Below are positions 1 to 8,216 of a stretch of DNA of 64,000 nt, one piece after another. Every line of letters starts with the position of its first letter. Within the stretch, counting starts at the first letter, position 1. The notes under the pieces are model-generated. The model saw nothing but the letters and a program-made list of their open reading frames with translations. It ran no database searches and had not been told where the DNA came from. This DNA comes from Streptomyces sp. TN58 (GTDB taxonomy: Bacteria; Actinomycetota; Actinomycetes; Streptomycetales; Streptomycetaceae): the NCBI RefSeq assembly GCF_001941845.1, contig NZ_CP018870.1, positions 1,240,001 through 1,304,000 on the forward strand. The letters are read 5' to 3'. A program made the position numbers and the translations under genes.

Positions 1-1328
1 GTGCGGCGCTCCATGGTGTCGAGGAGGGTCAGTTGGCGGTGCAGCAGCACCTGGTTGCGGCGGGCCAGGTTGACGAAGACCTCCGAGACGCCGCGGCGCA
101 GGTCGGCCTGCTTGACGGCGGCCTCGACGGCGGCGCGCTGGAGGGTGTTGAGGGCCTGGCCGACCTGGCCGACCTCGTCCTTCTCGTATTCGAGGTGGGG
201 TGCCTCGGTCTCGACGTCGACGTGTTCGCCGGCTGCGAGGCGCCGCATGACGCTGGGGAGGCGGACGCCGGAGGCCTCGTGGGCCTCCTTGCGCAGCCGG
301 GAGAGGTCGCGGACCAGATCGCGGCCGATGCGCACGGAGAGGACCAGGGAGAAGACGAGGGCGAGGAAGCCGAGGACGCCGGCCGCGGCGGCCTGGATCA
401 TGACGTCCGTGGCGACGGGCTCGATGCGCTGCTGGTAGCGGTCGCCGGCTTCGGTGTTCATGGCGGCGAGGTCGTCGAGGACCTTGGCGGAGGCCTCGTC
501 CCACTGGGCGGCGGTGAGGTTGCGCGGCTTGTTGACCGCGCCGCCGGAGATGAAGCGCTCCTCGGCGTCACGCAGCGGCTGGGTCTGGGGGTTCTTCCAG
601 AACTGCTCGAAGCGCTCGCGGTCCTCGGCGGGAAGGGTGACGAGGTTGAACTCGTAGAGCAGGGTGCGGTTGGCGGCGAAGTCGGACACGCGGCGGACGT
701 CGCCGGTGGTGATGTTGCGCGCGGCGAGGGCGGAGGCGATCACGGCGTCCTCGCGGGAGAGCAGTTCGCGGGCGCGGCTGATGCCGACGAGCGCGCGGCC
801 CTCCTTGTCGACCTCGACGTTGTCGAGGCCGTGGAGGTTCATGAGGAAGTCGTAGCAGGGGTCGACGAGCCGGTTGTAGAGGTCCAGGGCCTGGCCGGGG
901 TCGAGGGCGTTCTGGTCGACGGAGCGGCGCATGGAGCCGATGCCGTGGAAGGCGTCGACGATCGAGCGCAGGCGCTCGGCGCTCTGCGGGCTGAGCTCGT
1001 CGACGACCTTGGGGTCGCGGGCGCTCACGCTGATCTTCTCGACGGCCTGGTCGGTCTCGGCGCGGCGCTTGGCGAGTTCGGCGGTCGCGGTGGCGGCCCG
1101 GGGGTCTCCGAGGACGACCAGGGTCTGGCGCCGCTCCTTCTGGATGACGCGGGCGACGTCCTCGACGGGGTAGCCGACCTTGTCGATGACGTAGGCCACG
1201 TCGAAGAGCTGAAGGGCCTCGCGGCCCGTGATGACCGTGGCGAAGCCCCAGAGGGCGGTCAGGGAGACGAGCGGCACAAGGAGCAACGCCACGATCTTCC
1301 GGCGGATGGACTTCCCGCGAAAGCGCAT
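1..1328 (-). CDS. Nitrate/nitrite-sensing type sensor histidine kinase, N-terminal part (runs off left edge)
   Basis: Start is the ATG at 1326-1328, preceded by GGGGAGG about 9 nt upstream. The visible 442 or so residues have a short basic N-terminus, a first membrane helix (about 13-33), a long extracytoplasmic helical region with the layout of NIT-type nitrate/nitrite sensor domains, a second membrane helix (about 309-333) and a following HAMP-like stretch. It ends inside VNLARRNQVLLHRQL, a segment typical of the large Streptomyces kinases of conservon (cvnA) operons. The kinase core lies outside the window. In conservons, roadblock, DUF742 and GTPase genes follow; none can be seen here, so conservon membership is inference. 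The ligand is unknown despite the domain name. Confidence 0.85.
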   Translation of the reverse strand, partial: MRFRGKSIRRKIVALLLVPLVSLTALWGFATVITGREALQLFDVAYVIDKVGYPVEDVARVIQKERRQTLVVLGDPRAATATAELAKRRAETDQAVEKISVSARDPKVVDELSPQSAERLRSIVDAFHGIGSMRRSVDQNALDPGQALDLYNRLVDPCYDFLMNLHGLDNVEVDKEGRALVGISRARELLSREDAVIASALAARNITTGDVRRVSDFAANRTLLYEFNLVTLPAEDRERFEQFWKNPQTQPLRDAEERFISGGAVNKPRNLTAAQWDEASAKVLDDLAAMNTEAGDRYQQRIEPVATDVMIQAAAAGVLGFLALVFSLVLSVRIGRDLVRDLSRLRKEAHEASGVRLPSVMRRLAAGEHVDVETEAPHLEYEKDEVGQVGQALNTLQRAAVEAAVKQADLRRGVSEVFVNLARRNQVLLHRQLTLLDTMERR

Positions 1329-1711
1329 GGCCTCCCCAGCCTCCCCCAGATCAACCCCGTTGCCGGGGGTCGGTGTTCCGTCATTTAAACGGCGTGAGCC
1401 TACTACTGCTGGGGAGTAGGTTCGAAGGCGTGTCCGGACGTTTTCGGCCTGACCCCCTGAGGAAGATCGCCAGTTGTCCGACACTTCCGGTCAAGTGCGG
1501 CCCGATATGTGGCAGATGACACTTGGTGAGGTGTCAGTTCGCGCTGCCTGATGGATGGCTGGAATTATTCGTTCCGCGATCTTCCGGGCCTGGGGAGGCA
1601 TCCCGGTTTCCGGGAATCTACCGGCGCCGCCGGACGTCTGTCTCTATGAGGGACATGTCGGGGTAGACGTGTTGGGGTAGGTGTACGGACCGCGTGGGGA
1701 GTGGGCGGACC
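1329..1711. other. Intergenic region with divergent promoters and small inverted repeats
   Basis: This stretch of about 380 bases separates the leftward kinase from the rightward small membrane protein, so it should hold both promoters. It is less GC-rich than its surroundings. A perfect 6-bp inverted repeat TGACAC/GTGTCA with an 8-nt spacer lies at 1517-1536, and a 6-bp hairpin CCTACT/AGTAGG at 1399-1420. Neither matches an operator I can name. No coding sequence is convincing here. Confidence 0.4.
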
Positions 1712-2146
1712 ATGAGCAGTGACGAGGGCGGCGGCGCCGGTGGGTCGCGGCGCGGCCTGTGGGTGGAGGAGCCGGCGCGCCGGCGGCGGATGCCGGACCC
1801 GGTGCGGGCTTCGGCGGTGCGGTCGGTGCTGGTGGTCGCCGTGACGCTGACCCAGGCGACGATCGCGTTCTTCCTGAGCCTGACCGGCTCCTGGCTGGCC
1901 TTCCCGATGGTGCTCGGCGCGGTCGCCGCGACCGTCGTGGCCACCTGGGCCGTGCTGGACGTGTGGATCACACGGCAGACGTGGAACCAGCGCCACGGGG
2001 TCGTCTCGGAACCGAGCAGCACGGCGCGGCTGCGCCGCCGCGAGGCCCGCCGGGCGGCCAAGGCCGCGCGGGTGGCGAGCAGGCGCGCCGGGCCGGTCCG
2101 AATAGCCCGCGAGGACGGGCCCCTCGCCGGCTTCGGCCGCCGCTGA
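1712..2146 (+). CDS. Small two-helix membrane protein of unknown function
   Basis: This 144-residue protein starts at the ATG at 1712. An in-frame GTG 18 nt upstream is possible, but GGGGAG at about 1697 fits the ATG better. It has a Gly/Arg-rich cytoplasmic N-terminus, two adjacent membrane segments (about 33-55 and 60-83) separated by a short Ser/Trp turn, and a strongly basic Arg/Ala-rich C-terminal tail. Small proteins of this shape are common in Streptomyces but I recognise no named family. It is transcribed away from the kinase and converges on the SMC-like operon, so no functional link to either is shown. Confidence 0.7.
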   Translation: MSSDEGGGAGGSRRGLWVEEPARRRRMPDPVRASAVRSVLVVAVTLTQATIAFFLSLTGSWLAFPMVLGAVAATVVATWAVLDVWITRQTWNQRHGVVSEPSSTARLRRREARRAAKAARVASRRAGPVRIAREDGPLAGFGRR

Positions 2147-2253
2147 GCGTCCCGCCGCGCGGCAGGGCCCGGCCGGGACGGAGGGCGGGCCCCCGGCGGC
2201 CGGAGGGCGGCCCCCGGCGGCCGGACGCGCGCGGGGGTGCGTGTACGGCCCTG

Positions 2254-5200
2254 TCAGGCGGTCGGCGCGGCGCTGCGGCGGAACATCCGGGTGGCCGTGA
2301 TCTCGCCGTGGATGGCCTCGCCCTCCGGGGACTGCTGCGGCAGGCCGGGGCGCAGGTGCTCCTCGACGCTGATGTACTTCAGGCCCGCCCGCAGGTCCGC
2401 GTCGTTGCGCAGGCGGATCACCAGCGGGAACTCCGCCAGGGCGGTCGTGTCGAACAGTCCGGTGGTGTAGAGCAGCTGGACGCCGAGCGCGTCGGACACG
2501 GCCCGCTGGAGCTCCAGCAGGTAGGTGGCGTTGGCGCGGCCGATCGGGTTGTCGAGGAACAGCGTGCCCGCGTGCCGGTGCTTGTCCCGGCCCCGGTCGT
2601 TGCTGCGCAGGGCCGCCATCGTGCAGTAGAGGGCGATGGCGGCGGTCAGCAGCTGCCCACCGGAGAACACGTCGCCCATCTGCCCCACCGGCACCCGTTC
2701 GGCGCGCAGCACGGCGTCCGGCTTGAGGATCTCCACGGAGATGCCCTTGGGCTCCAGGGCCGCCTGCACGCCCCGCAGCAGCAGGGACATGCCGTCGCGG
2801 CGGCCCTCGCCGAAGGCGGCGGCGCCGTTCTTCTTCACGGCCGTGCGCGTGGCCTCGTCGATGACCTCGCCGAGCCGCTCGGTGAGGGTGGCCTGGTCCG
2901 GTTCCTCGAAGCGGATCCGCAGGAACTCCTGCCCCGACCATTCTCCGAGGCCTTCGGGGAGCTGGGACAGGCGCTGTGCGGAGCGGAGCGTGGCGAGGGC
3001 GGATTCGACCAGGCCGCGCAGCCGGTCGACGATGCTGTCGCGGTTGCGCTCCAGCTGCGCCAGCTCGTCGGTCAGGACACGCAGCCGGGGGGCGAAGGCC
3101 GCCGCCCAGGCCGCCGCGTGCTCGGGCAGGGCGGATGCGGGCAGTTCCCGGATCTGCTGGCGCGCGGGGGTGCGTACCTGCTCGTAGCGAGTGGCGTTGG
3201 CGTGCCGGACCAGTACGTCGCTCGCCTCGCGCACCGCGGACTCCGCGGCCGACAGGTCGGCGGAGCAGCCGCGCAGGGAGCGGCGGGCCTCGGTGGCCGA
3301 CTGGCGGGCCTCCTCCAGCGTGCCGGGGTACGCCGCCGGCTCCTGCTCCTCGTCGTGATGGGTGTGGTCGCGCAGCAGGTCCCGCAGGAGCGCCGCGGTC
3401 TCGTCGAAGCCCCCGGCGCCGTCCTCGGCGGTGCGGTGGGCCCGCAGGAGGTCCGCGTGGGCGGCGCGGGCGCCCTCCACAGCCGCGGTGTGGGCGGCGA
3501 GCTGGGCGGTGGCGGTCCGCAGCAGGGCCTGCGCCTGGTCGACGTCCGCGGGGACCAGTTCCTCGGGCAGGTCGGTGTGCGCCTCGCCCTCGGCGGGGGC
3601 GTGCCGCTCGGCTTCGCCGCGCAGGCGGCCGAGCTGCTCGCTGGCGGCCGACGCCCGGGTCTCCAGCATCTGTACGAGGGCTTCGGCGCGGGCGGCCGCG
3701 GCCTGGCGGGAGGGGCCGTCGGCGCCGTCGGTGCCCTCCAGGAGCTGGGCGGCGCGGGTGCGGACCTTGTTGGTGAGGCGGTCGAGTTCGGCGAGGGCGG
3801 CGCTCTCGTCGCTCTCGGCGCGGGCCTGTTCAGCGCGCAGGTCGGCGCCGACGCCGACCTTCTCGTAGAGCCGGGAGGCGGCGCGGTAGGCCTCGCGGAG
3901 GTCGGGAAGCGGCACACGCGGGCCGTCGGCGGCGTCGGGCAGCTGGTCGGGGGCGCCGGCGATCTCGGCGCGTTCGGCGCGCAGCGCCCGGGCGGTGCGG
4001 CGGGCGTCGTCGGCGGCCCGCTGGGCGGCGCGGCGGTCCTCGTCGGCGGCGCGGGCTCGGTCGAGGCAGGCCTCGGCGCGGGCCTCGGACTCGGCGGCCT
4101 CGTCGGCGAGTTCGCGTACGCGGGCCTGCCAGCCGGCGCGCTCGCGCAGGCGGAAGGCGAGGCCCGCGAGGGCGTCGGCGGCGCGGCGGGCGCGCTGGGC
4201 GGTGTCCTGGCGCTCGTCGCGGACGCGCGCGGCGTCGGCGGCGGCCTCGTCGGCCTCGGCGCGGACGGTACGGGCTTCCGCGAGCTCGGCGTCGGTCTCC
4301 TCGGCGAACATGCGGGCGGCGGCGGCCGCCTGCGCGAGCTCGCCGAGCCGGCCGGGCGGGCAGCCGGTGCGCCAGGAGGCGAGCCGGGCGGAGAGCTCGC
4401 GGTCGCCGGCGAGGCGGGCGGCCAGGTCGCGGATCTCGGTGTCGCGGGCCGCGGCGCGGGCGCGCAGGGCCTGGCGCTCCTCGTCGGCGGCGTGCTCGTC
4501 GTGCATGGCCGGGTTCGGCGGCACGAGAAAGACGGCGGTGTCCTCCCCTTCGGGGCCCGGCGGGGGTACGGGTGCGAGCAGGGCTGCGGCCGTGCCCACG
4601 GCGACGGTGGAGCGGGGCAGCAGGGCGGCGCCGGAGAGGACCTCGCGGGCCCTGCTGTGGGTGTCGGGGTCGGTGATGACGACGCCGTCGACGAGCTCGG
4701 GGCGGGCCGCGAGGACGGCGGCGTGGTCGGCGGGGTCGACGGCCTGTGCGAGGTAGCGCCAGCCGGGGAGCGCGGGGATGCCGTGTTCGCCGAGGTACTC
4801 GACGGTGGCGAGGACGTCCGGGCCGGGCGGGAGCAGGCCGCCGTCGCCGAGCGCGCCGAGGATGCGGGAGTCGTCGGCCGCGGCGGTGCGCAGCTCGAAC
4901 AGCTGGCGCTCGGCCGAGGCGACACCGTCGGCGAGCAGTTCGCGCAGGTCGTCGGCGTTGCGGTCGAGGTCTTCGGCGGTGAGCAGGCCGACGGCGGTGG
5001 CCACCGCGGAGCGGCCGGTCCCCTGTGCCTCGCCGAGCGGGCCGCCGCCGGACGCGCCGGTGGACGCGCCCGTGGATCCGTCGCCCGTGCGGGGCGCGGG
5101 GACGGACACGTCGGCGGGGTCCGCGGCCGAGGGCAGCCCGAGGAGTTCGGCCAGGCGCGGGGAAGCGGCGAGCGAGGCGGCGGCGCGGTGCTCGGCGTCG

Positions 5201-6972
5201 TGGGCGGCCTCGGCGGCTTCGGCGGCGTCCGCGGCGCGGGCGGCGGTCAGCTCGGCACGGGATTCCGTCGCGCCGGCCTCACGGGCGGCTTCGGTGGCGG
5301 CACGGGCGGCCTCGCGGGCCTCGTCCCAGGCGGCCACGGCGGCCTTCTCCGCGTCGGCGGCGGCCAGGGCGGCGCGAGCGGGGTCGGCGTCGGGGGCGGA
5401 GTCGTCGAGCCAGCCGGCGCGGACGGCCTCGGCGGTCTCCTGCTGGACCTCGCTGAGCCTGGCCCTGAGGTGTTCGGCCTCGCTGCGGGCCCGCTGGGCG
5501 GCCGTGGCCGCGGCGGTGGCGTCGCGGTGGGAGTCCTCGCCGACGGCCTGGAGGGCGGCGGAGCGCTCCTCCTCCTCGTTGGCGAGCCGCTCGCCCTCCT
5601 CGGCGGCGGTGTGCAGGGCCCGTACGAGTTCGCCCGCGGCCGTGGCACGCGCGGCCAGGGCCGGGGCGGCGTCGCGCTCGGCCTCCAGGATCGCGGCGGC
5701 GACGCGGGCGGAGCGGTCGGCGGCCGCCCGGTGGCGCAGCACGGTCTCGGCGGCCTGCCAGGCGGAGTGCAGGGTGCGGGCTTCGAGGAGTTCGCGGCGC
5801 TGTGCGGCGGCTGCCTTGTCGGCGACGGTCAGGGCCAGGGAGGCGTGCCGGTAGGCGAGTTCGGCGGAGACGGCCGCGCTGCGGGTACGGGCGGCCTCGG
5901 CGGTGGTGACGTCGTGGGCGGCGGCGGTGACGCGCTGGGCGAGGTCGGCGGCTCGGCCGCGCTCCTCGGCGGCGCGGGCGGACAGCCGGTGGGCGAGGGT
6001 GCGTGTGCGGCGTTCGGCGCCCGCGTGGACGTCGCGCAGCCGGGAGCGGGTCGCGGCGGCTTCGACGATCCTGGTGAGGAGGTCCACCGAGCCGGCGGTG
6101 AAGTCGCGTTCGGCCATGAGCTCGGCGCGGCGGCCGAGCTTGTTGCCGAAGCCGTGGACGAGGTCGGCGAGGCCGTCCGTGTCGCGGGTGTCGGTGACGG
6201 CGCGCAGCAGGAGGTCGGTGAAGTCGGAGTCCTTCTTGACCGCGAAGAGGCCGGCCGCCTCGCCCTCGTCGGCGTTCATCTCGCGCTGGTAGCGGAAGAG
6301 TTCCGGGTCCAGGCCCAGCTCGGTGAGGTGCTCGTTCCAGCGGTCGTGGATCTCCTCGAAGCAGACCTCCAGGTGCGGGTACGCCTTGCCCGCGTCGGTG
6401 AGCGCGTCGCGGAAGCCCTTCATCGTGCGGCGGCGGCCCTGGGCGCCGGAGGCGCCTTCGACGGGCGGGCGCACGGCGGTCGACTCGGCGACGGGCAGGC
6501 TGTCGAGACTCAGGCCCGGGCCGGGCCGGAAGGAGTACCAGGCCTCGGCGAACTTGCGGGGGTCGTTGGAGACCTGGCGGCCGCGCCATTCGCTGACCTT
6601 GCCGACGACCACGCACTCGCCGGTCTGGGTGTGCTGCCACTCCAGGGCGACGTGGCCGCAGTCGTCGGCGAGCAGGAACTTGCGCAGGACGCCGGAGCTG
6701 GCGCCGCCGAGGGTGTTGCGGTGGCCGGGGAGCATCACCGAGAAGATCAGCTTGAGGAGGACGGACTTGCCGCCGCCGTTCTCCAGGAAGAGCACGCCGG
6801 CGGGCGCGGGGCGGCGCGGTGGCCCGGCCGGCTCCTCCTCGAAGAACTCCGCCTGGGTCGGCGCCGGGTGGGGCACCGGCTCGCCGACTCCGCGCAGGTC
6901 GAGCACGGTGTCGGCGTAGCGCGCGCCGGCGGGCCCGATGGAGTAGAGGCGGATCCGGGACAGCTCGTACAT
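2254..6972 (-). CDS. SMC-like coiled-coil ATPase (MukB/JetC-like), third gene of a three-gene operon
   Basis: The 1572-residue protein has the plan of a bacterial SMC/MukB ATPase. A P-loop with ENGGGKS lies at residues 64-70 (Lys69) near the N-terminus. Two long Ala/Glu/Arg-rich coiled-coil blocks, roughly 310-660 and 830-1250, flank a more globular, Pro/Gly-rich middle that would be the hinge. The ABC signature FSGGQ is at 1436-1440 and a Walker B strand at about 1470-1475. That strand reads LFLDNPIGRAN, with Asn where most SMC proteins have the catalytic Glu. The start begins MYELSRIRLY and lies 52 nt downstream of the partner gene's stop. The two upstream genes on the same strand match the kleisin and KITE subunits of MukBEF/MksBEF/Wadjet complexes by order and size. 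No JetD/MksG-type nuclease gene adjoins. Role is inferred: ATP-dependent DNA loop extrusion for chromosome organisation or plasmid exclusion. Confidence 0.75.
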   Translation of the reverse strand: MYELSRIRLYSIGPAGARYADTVLDLRGVGEPVPHPAPTQAEFFEEEPAGPPRRPAPAGVLFLENGGGKSVLLKLIFSVMLPGHRNTLGGASSGVLRKFLLADDCGHVALEWQHTQTGECVVVGKVSEWRGRQVSNDPRKFAEAWYSFRPGPGLSLDSLPVAESTAVRPPVEGASGAQGRRRTMKGFRDALTDAGKAYPHLEVCFEEIHDRWNEHLTELGLDPELFRYQREMNADEGEAAGLFAVKKDSDFTDLLLRAVTDTRDTDGLADLVHGFGNKLGRRAELMAERDFTAGSVDLLTRIVEAAATRSRLRDVHAGAERRTRTLAHRLSARAAEERGRAADLAQRVTAAAHDVTTAEAARTRSAAVSAELAYRHASLALTVADKAAAAQRRELLEARTLHSAWQAAETVLRHRAAADRSARVAAAILEAERDAAPALAARATAAGELVRALHTAAEEGERLANEEEERSAALQAVGEDSHRDATAAATAAQRARSEAEHLRARLSEVQQETAEAVRAGWLDDSAPDADPARAALAAADAEKAAVAAWDEAREAARAATEAAREAGATESRAELTAARAADAAEAAEAAHDAEHRAAASLAASPRLAELLGLPSAADPADVSVPAPRTGDGSTGASTGASGGGPLGEAQGTGRSAVATAVGLLTAEDLDRNADDLRELLADGVASAERQLFELRTAAADDSRILGALGDGGLLPPGPDVLATVEYLGEHGIPALPGWRYLAQAVDPADHAAVLAARPELVDGVVITDPDTHSRAREVLSGAALLPRSTVAVGTAAALLAPVPPPGPEGEDTAVFLVPPNPAMHDEHAADEERQALRARAAARDTEIRDLAARLAGDRELSARLASWRTGCPPGRLGELAQAAAAARMFAEETDAELAEARTVRAEADEAAADAARVRDERQDTAQRARRAADALAGLAFRLRERAGWQARVRELADEAAESEARAEACLDRARAADEDRRAAQRAADDARRTARALRAERAEIAGAPDQLPDAADGPRVPLPDLREAYRAASRLYEKVGVGADLRAEQARAESDESAALAELDRLTNKVRTRAAQLLEGTDGADGPSRQAAAARAEALVQMLETRASAASEQLGRLRGEAERHAPAEGEAHTDLPEELVPADVDQAQALLRTATAQLAAHTAAVEGARAAHADLLRAHRTAEDGAGGFDETAALLRDLLRDHTHHDEEQEPAAYPGTLEEARQSATEARRSLRGCSADLSAAESAVREASDVLVRHANATRYEQVRTPARQQIRELPASALPEHAAAWAAAFAPRLRVLTDELAQLERNRDSIVDRLRGLVESALATLRSAQRLSQLPEGLGEWSGQEFLRIRFEEPDQATLTERLGEVIDEATRTAVKKNGAAAFGEGRRDGMSLLLRGVQAALEPKGISVEILKPDAVLRAERVPVGQMGDVFSGGQLLTAAIALYCTMAALRSNDRGRDKHRHAGTLFLDNPIGRANATYLLELQRAVSDALGVQLLYTTGLFDTTALAEFPLVIRLRNDADLRAGLKYISVEEHLRPGLPQQSPEGEAIHGEITATRMFRRSAAPTA

Positions 6973-7024
6973 GGCGGCGGACTCTCGTGGTGTCTGGGTG
7001 AGGCGGGTGTACGGGGATCGGGAC

Positions 7025-7927
7025 TCAGGCGTGGAAGGGCAGCCCGGCGTCGGCGGCCAGCTCCAGGTCGTCGCCCTCGGGCGGCGGCAGGAGGGTGGCG
7101 GAGCCGTCGCTGACGGGGACCACGCCGAGTTCCAGGAGTTCGGCCATGGCCGAGCTGCCCGCCATGTCGCGGACCTGGAGCTGGTAGCGGGGGGTGGTGC
7201 GGTAGGTGCCGCCGGCCTCGTCCCCGGTGCGCTGGAGGAAGCCGGAGTCGGTGAGGAAGGCGGCGGCCTTGCCGACGATGCCGGTGGTGGATCCGGCGAG
7301 GCGGCGGGCGTCCTTGGTGGCGCCGGTCGCGCTGCGGCGGGCGTAGACGCGCCAGGCGGCCTCCAGTCCGGGGGCGTCGGAGGCCGGGTCGGTGTTCTCG
7401 CCTAGCTCCTCGGCGCGCTCCTCCAGGCGGCGGCATGTCTGTCGGACGAAGGCGTCGACGCCGTTGACGGTGACGCGGCCGATGTAGCCGTCGTCGGCGA
7501 GGTCCTCGGGGCGCGGGAAGGCGAGGGCGGCGACGGCGAGGTGGGCGAGCCCGTGCAGGAACCGGTCGGCGGAGTCCGCGGCGGTGCGGCGGGCGTAGTC
7601 GCCCATCCGGACGGCGAAGACGGAGTCCTCGTCGGCGGCCACGGCCATGCCCGCGCGCGCGGAGACCTCCAGGACAACGAGGCCCAGTCCGGTCGCCACG
7701 GCGTCGGCGAGACGGCCGAAGGCGGGCTCCTCGCGGTAGCGGCGCAGCAGTTCGGCGTACTCGGCGTCACGGGCGGGTGCCAGCTTGGGCTGGAGCCCGA
7801 AGGCGACGAGCCGGGCCGCGTCGGCGGCGTCGGCGGGCGTCACGGACCCTCCGGTGGCGGGCGCGACGGGAGCCGACGGGGTGTCTGGCTCGCTCCACGC
7901 GGGGTGCTCGGCGTGGTGGTCGCTCAC
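7025..7927 (-). CDS. Winged-helix KITE-like partner (MukE/JetB-like), second gene of the SMC operon
   Basis: This 300-residue soluble protein starts at the ATG at 7925-7927. After a Pro/Ala-rich tail (about 1-35) it is mainly helical. Near the C-terminus a region resembling a winged helix (GIVGKAAAFLTDSGFLQR, then a basic YRTTPRYQLQVRD strand pair) precedes a hydrophobic end. The assignment to the MukE/JetB family rests on operon position between a MukF-like and an SMC-like gene, on length and on this architecture, not on a motif I can name. In such complexes the KITE dimer bridges the kleisin to the SMC heads. The gene is separated from the upstream subunit gene by 289 bases holding a dispersed palindromic repeat. 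Confidence 0.55.
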   Translation of the reverse strand: MSDHHAEHPAWSEPDTPSAPVAPATGGSVTPADAADAARLVAFGLQPKLAPARDAEYAELLRRYREEPAFGRLADAVATGLGLVVLEVSARAGMAVAADEDSVFAVRMGDYARRTAADSADRFLHGLAHLAVAALAFPRPEDLADDGYIGRVTVNGVDAFVRQTCRRLEERAEELGENTDPASDAPGLEAAWRVYARRSATGATKDARRLAGSTTGIVGKAAAFLTDSGFLQRTGDEAGGTYRTTPRYQLQVRDMAGSSAMAELLELGVVPVSDGSATLLPPPEGDDLELAADAGLPFHA

Positions 7928-8056
7928 GGGCGGGTCTCCTCGGCGGTACGGGTCGCTCGGGGCGTACGGGGGATGCGGTCGGGTTGCGTGGGCGTACGCT
8001 TCGGCTGCGCCGCGCGGTGGAAGCCGGGCGCGGCCGGATGCCCGGCGGAGCCGGGG

Positions 8057-8108
8057 TTCCCGGGGCTCCGCCCCGGACCCCGCGCCTCAAGCGCCGGCGG
8101 GGCTGTGC
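8057..8108. repeat. Dispersed Streptomyces-type GC-rich palindromic repeat inside the SMC operon
   Basis: The 289-base gap between the first and second genes of the SMC-like operon contains GGGGCTCCGCCCCGGACCCC followed by the segment CCTCAAGCGCCGGCGGGGCTG in shortened form. I recognise this arrangement from memory as a repeat present in many intergenic spots of Streptomyces genomes. It can fold into GC-rich hairpins and could lower read-through from the kleisin-like gene to its partners. Confidence 0.55.
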
Positions 8109-8216
8109 GGGGTACCGCCAGGGACGGATTCAGCACGGGCCGAGCCGGGTTCGCCGCGGCCGGGGCGGCGGCCGCCGCACGTCCGGCCGGGGTGAGGACA
8201 CGGCAGTCGCGGCGGG

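Noticed and set aside
1759..7113. A 1784-codon open frame on the plus strand opposite the SMC-like gene
   Set aside because: Its composition (Gly/Ala/Val runs without domains) is typical of the antisense frame of a GC-rich coding gene. The minus-strand frame has clear P-loop and signature motifs.
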